64,000 bases of DNA from positions 2,384,501 to 2,448,500 of the forward strand of contig NZ_OY787459.1 in NCBI RefSeq assembly GCF_963678865.1, in the 5' to 3' direction. Numbering within the stretch: position 1 is the first letter of the stretch; each line of letters begins with the position of its first letter. The notes beneath the pieces are model-generated. The model worked only from the letters and a program-made list of their open reading frames with translations. It was not told where the DNA came from and ran no database searches. Origin of the DNA: Maridesulfovibrio sp. (GTDB taxonomy: Bacteria; Desulfobacterota; Desulfovibrionia; Desulfovibrionales; Desulfovibrionaceae). The position numbers and the translations under genes were made by a program. Below, piece by piece: positions 1-10,727 of this stretch.

Positions 1-196
1 CGATTCCTTCGGGCCGGACTTTGATCTGGTCTGCTACGGACACACTCACATTCAGGACTGGTCAATTGTCAACGGAGTACAGATGCTTAATCCCGGCAGC
101 CTGACTTCACCGCGTGATGAACGCCCGCCCTGCGTGGCTATCGTGGAAATTGACGATGAGCAGAACATGGAGTGTTCGTTCGTGCCTGTGGATTAA
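1..196 (+). CDS. YfcE/MJ0936-type metallophosphoesterase, C-terminal end
   Basis: This is the last 64 codons of a gene that begins before the window, read in the frame starting at base 2 and ending in TAA at 194-196. The peptide contains the GHTH metal-ligand motif followed about a dozen residues later by NPGSLTSPR. That pairing is the C-terminal signature of the small YfcE/MJ0936 phosphodiesterases, dinuclear-metal cytosolic enzymes whose physiological substrate is usually unknown. A perfect palindrome that can act as a terminator follows 54 bases after the stop. The family call is good; the substrate cannot be inferred. Confidence 0.8.
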   Translation, partial: DSFGPDFDLVCYGHTHIQDWSIVNGVQMLNPGSLTSPRDERPPCVAIVEIDDEQNMECSFVPVD

Positions 197-250
197 TTTC
201 CCCCTGCAGGCTTGAACTCTTTTTTCAGCCTCATACCTATCATTACTACA

Positions 251-294
251 ACGAAAAGGCCGTAATATCCTGCAGGATATTACGGCCTTTTCGT
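251..294. terminator. perfect 44-base palindromic terminator
   Basis: The segment is an exact inverted repeat (22-base arms, core TGCA). The outer arms are AAAAGG/CCTTTT, so either strand yields a hairpin next to A/T. It lies between the plus-strand phosphoesterase end and the minus-strand gene at 315-536, so it probably terminates both. Confidence 0.75.
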
Positions 295-314
295 AAAAAA
301 TAATACCGAATAAG

Positions 315-536
315 TTAAGAATAAGGATCGGCAACTAACTTATATTCGCCATCCTTCTCTTCAAGAATTCCTTTACCCAACATATCGTCAAGCAAGCCCG
401 AAAGCTTATCACTTTCGCCGGGAGCGAGAACCTTACCGCCTTCTGCTTTCAGATAAGAAGGTGGGAGATATTCGGCTTTTCCGCGCTTGAAAAGTGCAAT
501 GAGAAATCTATCTGTCAATGTTTTCGTTCCAGCCAT
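315..536 (-). CDS. small conserved-looking hypothetical protein (73 aa)
   Basis: A 73-residue protein with no family I recognise. The sequence alternates basic and acidic stretches, ends in a short segment (GILEEKDGEYKLV) that looks like a winged-helix wing or beta hairpin, and has no Cys, signal peptide or membrane segment. The start is supported by an AAGGAGGA Shine-Dalgarno seven bases upstream. It lies 25 bases downstream of the marC-like gene on the same strand, so the two are probably co-transcribed and end at the palindrome at 251-294. A DNA-binding or modulating role is only a guess. Confidence 0.65.
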   Translation of the reverse strand: MAGTKTLTDRFLIALFKRGKAEYLPPSYLKAEGGKVLAPGESDKLSGLLDDMLGKGILEEKDGEYKLVADPYS

Positions 537-561
537 CGGTGAATCCTCCTTTCAGTAACAA

Positions 562-1170
562 CTAATTGAGCATGAAATTCCGCACCCCGGTAAAAAATAT
601 CTGGGCAGCAATCGACGCGACAAAAAGCCCGGTCAAACGGCTCATTATGTTCAGGCCACGCCTTCCCAAAAGACGTTTCAGGCTTGAGGATATGAATAAC
701 AGAATTCCTACTGTTAATACAGCGGCAACAAGGGCGGCACAGGCCAGGGCCATATCCTTATAGCCTTGAACAGAGGAGCCCATAACCAGCAATGCGCCGA
801 TAGTTCCCGGACCGACAACAATCGGTATGGCCAACGGGACGACAGCAATATCATCATCTTCATTACCGGCATCAAACTTCTTCCCTCCGCCGTTGACCAT
901 ATTCAGGGCCGAGAGGAAAAGTACCGCACCGGCTCCGATTCTGAAAGCATCCAGGGTAATACCGAATAGATCGAAGATATACCTGCCGTACAGATAAAGG
1001 ATCACAGAGCTGATTATCACCGCCACAGTGACCTTAACAGCCGTTTTTTTACGCTCTATGGGCGTCATGTCCTGAGTCAGTGAAATAAACGCTGAAATAG
1101 CGAAAAAAGGGGTCAGGACAAAAAACAGTTTCAAATAGGTTTGAAAGAATAATGCGAGCATGACTTCCAC
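562..1170 (-). CDS. MarC family inner-membrane protein
   Basis: This 202-residue protein is almost entirely hydrophobic, with about six predicted membrane segments. The hallmark blocks of the MarC/UPF0056 family are visible: an N-terminal helix pair ending in FISLTQDMTPIERKK, and the PLAIPIVVGPGTIGALLV block around residues 112-130. The MarC family has no settled biochemical function; the old link to multiple antibiotic resistance was withdrawn for E. coli MarC. Length is normal. It is first in a likely two-gene unit with the 73-residue gene and is divergent from the chemotaxis receptor across a 258-base A/T-rich gap. Confidence 0.85.
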   Translation of the reverse strand: MEVMLALFFQTYLKLFFVLTPFFAISAFISLTQDMTPIERKKTAVKVTVAVIISSVILYLYGRYIFDLFGITLDAFRIGAGAVLFLSALNMVNGGGKKFDAGNEDDDIAVVPLAIPIVVGPGTIGALLVMGSSVQGYKDMALACAALVAAVLTVGILLFISSSLKRLLGRRGLNIMSRLTGLFVASIAAQIFFTGVRNFMLN

Positions 1171-1428
1171 TCACTTTTAAAATTTTATTAATTTGGGTAA
1201 GGCGTTAATGCCGTGTATTTAAAATTGAAGCAGCTCTCTACACCTCATCGATTATTCAATCAATACAAAAGTTCTCCTTTTTCTAAATTAACAATACAGT
1301 CTCAATTCGAACAAGCAATTAATCTTTTTTTATTTTTCGCTTTTGTTCTCTTTTTGAATCATGTTATAAAATTATAATATTTTTTTTATTCGGCACATAA
1401 CAATGACATGTACTTTTAGGAGAAACTG

Positions 1429-3465
1429 ATGTTTAAGAACATGAAACTGGCAATGAAGCTGGGGCTGAGTTTCGCTCTTATGATTTTCCTGAGTGCCGCC
1501 ATGGCCTATGTCGGATACAACGGCATGAGTGTAATCGAGAACCGGGTGGATAAAGCCGATGACGTAAACCGGATGGTCCGAACTATCCTTGAGACACGCA
1601 TGAGTGAAAAAAACTACATGCTGCGGGCAGAAAGTGACTACCTAAAAAAACACGCTGAGCTGATCAATACTCTCAAGGCACAGATAACTGCCACGGATGC
1701 CAAATTCTCACAAAAAATCAACCATGATCAGATGGCCGGACTCAGCGCCGCTATAGACAAATACAACATGGCCTTTGCCGACTATATTGATCTGGTCAAA
1801 AAAAGAGATAAAACCATGGAGCTGATGCGTACAGATGCGCGCTCAGCTCTTGCAGAGCTGGAAAAAGTCCGCTCTGAACAAAAAAAGCAGCTGGAATCCA
1901 TATTAAACAATACCAATACAAATATAATGAACGGAATCAGCAGGGCGGAATTCCAGTCATTAGGCACAGTTTACAAGAACGGCCAGAAAAACATTGAAGA
2001 CAAATTGACCAAAGCGGATGATGCCAACCGGGCCATCAAATGGTTCATCAGCATTCGCATGAACGAAAAAGAATACATAATCTCATCTGATCCCAAATAT
2101 ATGGAAATGGTCAAAACAGACATCAGCCGTATTGATGAACTCGTTCAAGACCTGAAACAAAGATTCAGCAACCCGGCCAATGTCAATCAGGTTGAAGGTG
2201 TTCGTAAAAGTATTGCCAACTACTACGAAAATTTTCAAAACTATACCGGACTCATGGCCCGGCAGGTGGAAGCAGAAAAAACCATGGTCGAATCTGCACG
2301 GGGTGCTGACGCTCAGTGTCGTGCCGCCCGAGCAGACCAGAAAGGTAAAATGCTAACCCAGATTGAAACTTCCACCACCCTGCTTTTCGGCGGTGCAATC
2401 ATAGCCCTCGTAATAGGTCTGCTGACTGCTTTCATACTGACCAAGGCGATTACCGGACCTATCCAGCTGGGTGTTCGCTTTGCCCAGCGTATGGCTCAGG
2501 GCGATTTTACCCGCACACTGGATATTGATCAAAAAGACGAAGTTGGTGTCCTCGCTGCTGCCTTGAACAACATGGTAAACCGTCTTTCCGTAGTTGTTGC
2601 CGAAGTAGGCAGCGCAACAGAGAACGTTGCCTCAGGCAGTGAAGAACTTTCTGCCACAGCAGAATCCCTCTCTCAGTCATCCACAGAGCAGGCCGCCAAT
2701 GTAGAAGAAGTTTCTTCCTCAATTGAACAAATGACCGCCAACATCCGGCAGAATGCGGAAAATGCCCAGCAGACCGAGAGTATTGCGGTCCAGTCTGCAC
2801 AACAAGCCGAAGAAAGCGGAAAAGCTGTAACTCAGGCTGTGGATGCCATGAAGAATATTGCGGAAAAGATTTCCATCATTGAGGAAATTGCCCGCCAGAC
2901 CAACTTGCTGGCCCTAAACGCCGCCATCGAAGCTGCAAGGGCTGGGGAACACGGCAAAGGTTTTGCTGTTGTTGCCGCAGAAGTCAGAAAGCTTGCCGAA
3001 CGCAGCGGTGAAGCGGCCCGTGAAATCGGGGACCTTTCGTCCGGAACTGTTGATGTGGCTGAAAAAGCCGGCGAAATGCTGGTTCAGCTTGTCCCTGACA
3101 TCAAACGTACCGCAGAACTGGTTCAGGAAATTACCGCCGGCAGCAGTGAACAGCTGACCGGGGCTGAGCAGATCAATAAAGCGGTACAGCAACTTGATCA
3201 GGTTACCCAGCAGAACGCATCTGCTTCCGAGGAGATGGCTTCCACATCTGAAGAGTTGTCCAGTCAGGCCGAAGAACTGCAACAGACCATGGGATTCTTC
3301 CGGGTCAATCAGTCCGGTCATGGACACTCACCCCGTGCTCTTCCTGCCACACCGCCAGCTCCCAGACAGGAGCATCCGTCTCCGCAAGCTGCCCCCGAAT
3401 CCTCGTCCGGTCTTGCTCTGGATATGGGTAGTGATTTCTCAGATGGTGATTTTGAAAAGTTTTAA
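1429..3465 (+). CDS. methyl-accepting chemotaxis protein with a double helical sensor
   Basis: A 678-residue transmembrane chemoreceptor. Membrane helix 1 is near residues 8-30 and helix 2 near 317-338. A HAMP domain follows (about 339-391), then a cytoplasmic signalling domain with the conserved hairpin tip around residues 485-525 ([20 protein letters not shown]). The periplasmic part contains two related segments, each starting ADD-NR and carrying an R-M-x-EK-x-Y motif, as in helical bimodular sensors; ligands of that class elsewhere include organic acids. A Pro-rich tail (about 640-670) ends in GDFEKF, with no classical CheR-tethering pentapeptide. The start has an AGGAGA Shine-Dalgarno seven bases upstream. 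The ligand is unknown. Confidence 0.93.
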   Translation: MFKNMKLAMKLGLSFALMIFLSAAMAYVGYNGMSVIENRVDKADDVNRMVRTILETRMSEKNYMLRAESDYLKKHAELINTLKAQITATDAKFSQKINHDQMAGLSAAIDKYNMAFADYIDLVKKRDKTMELMRTDARSALAELEKVRSEQKKQLESILNNTNTNIMNGISRAEFQSLGTVYKNGQKNIEDKLTKADDANRAIKWFISIRMNEKEYIISSDPKYMEMVKTDISRIDELVQDLKQRFSNPANVNQVEGVRKSIANYYENFQNYTGLMARQVEAEKTMVESARGADAQCRAARADQKGKMLTQIETSTTLLFGGAIIALVIGLLTAFILTKAITGPIQLGVRFAQRMAQGDFTRTLDIDQKDEVGVLAAALNNMVNRLSVVVAEVGSATENVASGSEELSATAESLSQSSTEQAANVEEVSSSIEQMTANIRQNAENAQQTESIAVQSAQQAEESGKAVTQAVDAMKNIAEKISIIEEIARQTNLLALNAAIEAARAGEHGKGFAVVAAEVRKLAERSGEAAREIGDLSSGTVDVAEKAGEMLVQLVPDIKRTAELVQEITAGSSEQLTGAEQINKAVQQLDQVTQQNASASEEMASTSEELSSQAEELQQTMGFFRVNQSGHGHSPRALPATPPAPRQEHPSPQAAPESSSGLALDMGSDFSDGDFEKF

Positions 3466-3523
3466 CCGAAGTTTTTACAGTCCACAGCAGTCTTGAAAGC
3501 CAATACGGCGATGACTAAAAACA

Positions 3524-3558
3524 AAAGCCTCCCGATACATCTTGTACCGGGAGGCTTT
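3524..3558. terminator. bidirectional terminator between MCP gene and secA
   Basis: Inverted repeat with 11-base arms (AAAGCCTCCCG and its complement) around a 13-base loop. It sits between two convergent genes and can serve both. Confidence 0.75.
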
Positions 3559-3582
3559 ATTTATTGCAGAAAACTGTCAGTT

Positions 3583-6096
<2,514 letters not shown>

Positions 6097-6173
6097 CTAA
6101 ATTCCTTTCTCCTGCGCGGAATTTCCCGCGAATTATCATCAATAAAAATAAACGGATGTTATCTAATAAGGCT

Positions 6174-7322
6174 TTATTTCAAAATATCAAGCCAATGGGA
6201 GGCAAAATAATCATCTTTTACAAGAGTGACAAGTTGAATCACGCAGGCAGAGCAACCGCTCACAATCTGTCCGCCCGGTTTCATACCCTTTGTAAGATGC
6301 TCGAGACTATGCAGGCCAACCTCTTTTGAAAGCTCCGGTGCTCCCAACTGCATAATCCCGCCAAATCCGCAACAGAGGTCATTCTGAACCTGACGCAGCC
6401 GCTCTCCGGCTATCAAGGCAAGCAATTTAAGGTCTGTATCATTCCGGGGAGCATGGCAGGGCTGATGGTAAGCAACCTGCACAGGGGCATTATCTAGAAT
6501 CTTTGGTTCAGCATCCAACAACAGGGAGGAGAGAGGCGTCAGAGCCTCATTCCATTTGGCAAGCAACTCCTCGTCACCGGCAAAATCATCAAGAGTGTAT
6601 TCTTTCAACCCTTTTAAACAGGTAGCGCAAAAAGTGACCAGCAAGGGGTATCCTGAATCTTTCCAAACCTTAATATTTTTTGCTCTGGCTTCAATTTGCC
6701 TGCCCAGCAATCCGGCGCTGCCGTGTGAAGAACCGCAACAGCCGAACTCCCCGCCTTCTGCCCTAATCAGCCCCATTCCATCCATGATCCGTTCAGCTTT
6801 TGCAGTCCAGTCGGTACGGGCAAAACGGCCCACGCAACCTTTGAAAAGCATGACCCTACGCTTTTCAAATTTGGCTTGCAGACTAAGCTCCACCCATGGT
6901 TCAGGACTTTTGGCAAAAAGAGCCTGCATGCGTTTACGGGCCGACCCGAAAGGTTCCGGTAAAACCTCAGGGGAAAGTTTGGAAGCCGCTGCAGCCATAG
7001 GCCAGAGCAGACCGGGACTAATCAGCCACAAATCCCAGCAAGTCTGGATAAAACCCTTTGACTTGGCCCGTAAATCAGAAACCATATCCGGACCGGACAT
7101 GCTTTGAGGGCAATTTTTAGCGCAACGCCCGCAGGAAAGGCAGAGCGAAGCCAACGATTTGAAATCCTTCTCACTCAATCCCTCACCCGGATCTTCACCA
7201 GAACGGAGGGATTCAAGAAAAAATTTTGCCCTCGGGGTCAGCTCTTCCCGCCCTGTCACCTTGAATAAAGGGCAAACTTCCAGACATTTTCCGCACTGCA
7301 CACAACTTTTCGGAGCAGCCAT
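6174..7322 (-). CDS. GlcF-like Fe-S subunit of a lactate/glycolate-type dehydrogenase
   Basis: A 382-residue cytoplasmic electron-transfer subunit. Two ferredoxin-type cysteine clusters lie near the N-terminus (CVQCGKCLEVCP at about 7-18 and CLSCGRCAKNCP at about 57-68). Two CCG modules follow (GCVGRF...GCCGSSHGS and HQPCHAP...CCGFGG), which ligate a further Fe-S centre in this family. Its start overlaps the stop of the FAD subunit gene by one base (TGATG), implying translational coupling. In sulfate reducers such pairs oxidise D-lactate or glycolate and pass electrons to the quinone pool; which substrate is used here cannot be read from sequence. Confidence 0.9.
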   Translation of the reverse strand: MAAPKSCVQCGKCLEVCPLFKVTGREELTPRAKFFLESLRSGEDPGEGLSEKDFKSLASLCLSCGRCAKNCPQSMSGPDMVSDLRAKSKGFIQTCWDLWLISPGLLWPMAAAASKLSPEVLPEPFGSARKRMQALFAKSPEPWVELSLQAKFEKRRVMLFKGCVGRFARTDWTAKAERIMDGMGLIRAEGGEFGCCGSSHGSAGLLGRQIEARAKNIKVWKDSGYPLLVTFCATCLKGLKEYTLDDFAGDEELLAKWNEALTPLSSLLLDAEPKILDNAPVQVAYHQPCHAPRNDTDLKLLALIAGERLRQVQNDLCCGFGGIMQLGAPELSKEVGLHSLEHLTKGMKPGGQIVSGCSACVIQLVTLVKDDYFASHWLDILK

Positions 7323-8710
7323 CAGACCACCTTCCCGGGATTCATAATATTCAGGGGATCAAAGGTTCTTTTTATACCGGCCATGAGTCTCTGCTGGGTT
7401 TTATTAAGCTGCATGCCTATATATTTGGCCTTGGTTAAACCTATGCCATGCTCTCCGGAAAGTGTGCCGCCCAGTTCAAGAGTCAGGCTGAAAATCTGCT
7501 GCTTGGCCTTGAGTGCATTCTGCTGCATACCGGGTTCTGATTTATCATACATGGTGCTGACATGAATATTACCGTCTCCCAGATGACCGAAACAAAGCAC
7601 AACAACCCCAAGCTGCTCTCCAATTGCGTGGTAACCTTTGATGGCCTCGGCCACTCGTCCGCGCGGCACAGCCACATCTTCTCCCTGTTTGTCGGGACCC
7701 AGATTGAATGCCGCAGGGCTGATAACCCTGCGCAACTCCCAGAGCCGTTCCTGATCTTCACCGCTGCCCTTTTCCACAAAGGTAACCGCAACAGTCCGCA
7801 ACGCTTCCTCAATACGCCCAAGGTCGGTATTGACGGACTCCGCCGAGCCGTCGATTTTAAGCAGCAGCAGACCACCTGTCCCGTCAGGCCAAGGCACTTC
7901 GAAATGCATTTCCAGAGCTTTAATTGTATTGTGATCCATCAGCTCCATTGCCGTAGGCAGAATTCCGCAGCCGAACACAGCCTCAGCTCCGCTTAAACAT
8001 CCGGAAAGATCCGTAAACCCCACCAGCACAGAAGCCGAAGTTTCCGGCAACGGCAACAGCTTCAGTGTCGCTTCGGTTATTAACCCCAATGTTCCGGCAG
8101 ATCCGACCATAAGCCGGGTCAGGTCCAGTCCGACAACATTTTTCTGGGTTCTCCCCCCGGTGCGGATGATTTCTCCTCCGGGAAGTACTACTTCCAGCCC
8201 CAATACATAATCGCGGGTCACCCCGTATTTCACGGCCCGCATACCACCGGCACAAGTAGCGATATTGCCGCCGATGGTGGAAATTTTCATGCTCGCCGGG
8301 TCGGGCGGATAAAACAGCCCCTGTCCTTCCACAGCCTTCTGCAGGTCAGAAGTAATCACTCCGGGCTGGGTCACTGCGACGAAATCTCGCCCGTCAATAT
8401 CAAAAATGCTGTCCATCTCAAGCATGGAAACCACAACCCCGTGACGTACCGGAACACAGTTGCCAACCTTATTTGTAGCCCGTGCACGGGGATAAACGGG
8501 GACGCGCTCACTCTGCGCCCACTTCAACAACTCTGCAACCTGTGCTGTCTCCTGCGGACGCACCAGAGCCAACGGCTTTGCATGCTTCTGGCTGGCGTCC
8601 ACGCCGCAGGCCAGCAAGGTGCCGGCGTCAAAGCTCGATTCCCTGCCGGGGAAAAGATTTCTCAGGAATTTCTTATGGGCGCGGGATAATTGTTCTGGAT
8701 AATTTTGCAT
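7322..8710 (-). CDS. GlcD-like FAD-linked 2-hydroxyacid dehydrogenase
   Basis: A 462-residue flavoprotein of the PCMH/VAO type. The FAD-binding half (about 40-220) includes the PPDPASMKISTIGGNIATCAGG stretch, and the C-terminal cap (FAD-oxidase C) ends in the conserved GHLGDGNIHVS and SGEHGIGLTK motifs that position the substrate. It oxidises a 2-hydroxyacid, most likely D-lactate or glycolate, and donates electrons to the adjacent Fe-S subunit. No signal peptide, so it is cytoplasmic or peripheral. The gene starts 43 bases before a dispersed repeat. Lactate is the standard electron donor of this group of bacteria, so the D-lactate assignment is attractive but inferred. Confidence 0.9.
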   Translation of the reverse strand: MQNYPEQLSRAHKKFLRNLFPGRESSFDAGTLLACGVDASQKHAKPLALVRPQETAQVAELLKWAQSERVPVYPRARATNKVGNCVPVRHGVVVSMLEMDSIFDIDGRDFVAVTQPGVITSDLQKAVEGQGLFYPPDPASMKISTIGGNIATCAGGMRAVKYGVTRDYVLGLEVVLPGGEIIRTGGRTQKNVVGLDLTRLMVGSAGTLGLITEATLKLLPLPETSASVLVGFTDLSGCLSGAEAVFGCGILPTAMELMDHNTIKALEMHFEVPWPDGTGGLLLLKIDGSAESVNTDLGRIEEALRTVAVTFVEKGSGEDQERLWELRRVISPAAFNLGPDKQGEDVAVPRGRVAEAIKGYHAIGEQLGVVVLCFGHLGDGNIHVSTMYDKSEPGMQQNALKAKQQIFSLTLELGGTLSGEHGIGLTKAKYIGMQLNKTQQRLMAGIKRTFDPLNIMNPGKVV

Positions 8711-8751
8711 ATGTACGGCTTCTGGAGGCCTCGCAGGACGTTAAAGGCATT

Positions 8752-8866
8752 TGGTGCGCTATCGCGCTTTGATGAATTAAATGATTTCCCCGCCGGGGGC
8801 CAAAGAAACTTTTTGGAAAAAATTTCTCTGGACTCTTCAAAAACTTTTAGTAGGGCTTCGTCGTCT
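8752..8866 (+). repeat. dispersed modular repeat, copy 1 (long form)
   Basis: Holds the modules in order: a GCGCTATCGCGC mini-palindrome, a G/C core (CCCCGCCGGGGG), a TTTTTGGAAAAA-type palindrome, then GGACTCTTCAAAA and TTTTAGTAGGGCTTCG. It fills most of the gap between the FAD subunit gene and the LysR gene. Confidence 0.75.
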
Positions 8867-8947
8867 TTATACCTAAAGAGAACTTAGATAGTTTACACGC
8901 GAAGCATAACTAAAACGTATTTGAATGAGAGGGGGTGAGGCATAAAC

Positions 8948-9829
8948 CTATGCCTTTTCCCAAACCTTTTCAACGCAATCAAGTAAAGCCCGAACCACGG
9001 GATCATTTTCCTTTTTGCGCGGAAATCCAAAATAAAGACCGACTTCGATATGCCCGCCGGGCCAGATATAAAATTCACCTTTTTCAACACCTTCAGCGGC
9101 CTCATCCCCGCGCATGACGGTAATACCGTTGCCGGATTTAACCAACGCGTTATGGGTATCCTCGCTGTCTGCGATCATGGCCTTGGAGACTTTGAGATCA
9201 CGGGCGGAAAAGGTTTCTTCGAGCTTGACGTTGAAAGAGCACTCCTCGGGGGTCCAGATCCAATCCAGTCTGGCAAGATCCTCCCAGTTGGCACTCGCCA
9301 TGCGCTCCTCCCATGAGGCCGGACCGACCACATGCAGGATGGTCTTTTCAAGCAGAATACCGTCGACATCTTCAGGAGGGGAATTAGAATAAAAAAAACC
9401 GCCGTCAAGCTTCCGTGCAGCAATATCACTGCGGATTGTCCACGTAGGCATCTGCACCAGATGCAGGGAAAGAGCCGGAAATTTTTCTTTTATCAGCTTA
9501 ATTAGCTGCGGGGTGCGCAGATAGACAGGCGAAGTCTGCAAGCCCACACGGGCCACCCCGGAGAGTTCTCCCTTCATGGTTCGGGCCTCGTACTCAAACT
9601 TTTCCACGGAATCAAGGATGTCACGGGCTTTTTCAAGTAACTGCTTGCCTTCAGGAGTCGGCTGCATACCCTTGGGAGTACGCAAAAACAAACGCACATC
9701 AAATTCTTCCTCAAGTGATTTGATATGCAGGCTTATGGTGGACTGGCTGGCATGCAGATGTTTGGCTGCACGGGTAATATTGCCTTCCTCGGCTACCACC
9801 ACGAATGTCTTTATCTGGTATAATTCCAT
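8948..9829 (-). CDS. LysR family transcriptional regulator
   Basis: A 293-residue regulator with the usual N-terminal winged helix-turn-helix (about 1-60: ITRAAKHLHASQSTISLHIK is the recognition region) and a LysR substrate-binding domain (about 90-290). It lies upstream of, and on the same strand as, the GlcD/GlcF pair but is separated by 118 bases and a repeat, so it may or may not control them. Target and coinducer are unknown. It is divergent from the 52-residue membrane protein gene, and LysR proteins commonly control a divergent neighbour. Confidence 0.9.
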   Translation of the reverse strand: MELYQIKTFVVVAEEGNITRAAKHLHASQSTISLHIKSLEEEFDVRLFLRTPKGMQPTPEGKQLLEKARDILDSVEKFEYEARTMKGELSGVARVGLQTSPVYLRTPQLIKLIKEKFPALSLHLVQMPTWTIRSDIAARKLDGGFFYSNSPPEDVDGILLEKTILHVVGPASWEERMASANWEDLARLDWIWTPEECSFNVKLEETFSARDLKVSKAMIADSEDTHNALVKSGNGITVMRGDEAAEGVEKGEFYIWPGGHIEVGLYFGFPRKKENDPVVRALLDCVEKVWEKA

Positions 9830-9995
9830 TATTTTAAACCGTTGGCAGGTGACGGACCTATATTTTGCGGGGTATCAGAAATATTAAAGGCACCCTTCGA
9901 TTATTCCCATTGGATTAAAAGCATGAAAACAGGCAATAAGAGCTCATCGGCTACGTGATTTTTTTAATCCTAATCACGCATACAGGAGGACCTCC

Positions 9996-10154
9996 ATGAG
10001 CAGCATCAGCGCATTCGTCACAGAGATTTTCACCCCTGAAGACAGCGAAACTGGTCACGAAAGAAGAATCGACCCCGTAACCGGAACGGTTAAAACAATT
10101 TTCTGGGTCGGTGCAGCAATGGTTTTCACCATGCTTGTTTCCGGTCTCCAGTAA
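9996..10154 (+). CDS. small single-pass membrane protein (52 aa)
   Basis: ATG at 9996-9998, preceded at a good distance by a strong AGGAGG, and TAA at 10152-10154 define a 52-residue product. The first 30 residues are polar with many charged positions (TGHERRIDPVTGTVK), followed by one hydrophobic helix (about 33-50) that runs almost to the C-terminus, so a tail-anchored inner-membrane protein is predicted. It stands alone between a divergent LysR gene and the convergent smpB. Codon use and the ribosome site look real; no function can be assigned. Confidence 0.7.
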   Translation: MSSISAFVTEIFTPEDSETGHERRIDPVTGTVKTIFWVGAAMVFTMLVSGLQ

Positions 10155-10247
10155 ACAAGCCTTGATTCATTAAGGTTACTATACCCTTATCATGCTTTCT
10201 CCACCCACCGGCAAGGGGTGGATGAGAAATTTACGGCTCGCCGCAGG

Positions 10248-10718
10248 CTAATAATCAGCCAGCTGGCGGGCCGTATCTCTTTCAATATCCCTGCGCTTGA
10301 GTTCTTCCTTGCGGTTATGGACATTGCGGCCTTTGGCAAGGGCAATCTCAAGCTTGATCTTACCTCTTGAGAAGTACAATCTGACCGGAACAACGGTCAA
10401 CCCTTTCTGCTCCACCCTTGTCTGCAGCTTTTCAATTTCACCGGCATGCAGCAGCAGCTTACGCGGACGGTCCGGCTCATGCTGGGTATAACCCGCATGG
10501 TCATAGGGAGCAATGTGGATCCCAACCAGCCATGCCTCGCCTTCTTTAAAATTAATGTAGCCGTCCATGAAACTGACCAACCCCTGACGCAGGGATTTGA
10601 CCTCGGTTCCCTTGAGCACCAATCCGGCTTCAAAGGTTTCCACGAATTCGTAATTACGGCGGGCCTGTTTATTGAGCGCAATGGAGGAAGGGCTCTTCTT
10701 CTTTTTCTTTTTAGCCAT
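10248..10718 (-). CDS. smpB: SsrA-binding protein SmpB
   Basis: A 156-residue protein matching SmpB throughout: the basic N-terminus ([21 protein letters not shown]), the [17 protein letters not shown] block, the central [11 protein letters not shown] and the basic C-terminal tail ([20 protein letters not shown]). SmpB escorts tmRNA into stalled ribosomes for trans-translation. It follows ptsI by nine bases, so it is probably the last gene of that transcript. The tmRNA gene itself is not in this window. Confidence 0.96.
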   Translation of the reverse strand: MAKKKKKKSPSSIALNKQARRNYEFVETFEAGLVLKGTEVKSLRQGLVSFMDGYINFKEGEAWLVGIHIAPYDHAGYTQHEPDRPRKLLLHAGEIEKLQTRVEQKGLTVVPVRLYFSRGKIKLEIALAKGRNVHNRKEELKRRDIERDTARQLADY

Positions 10719-10727
10719 GATTCTGGA

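Noticed and set aside
1320..1428. Flagellar-type sigma-28 or sigma-54 promoter before the chemotaxis receptor
   Set aside because: TTCGGCACATAA only vaguely resembles either consensus, and the spacing is wrong.
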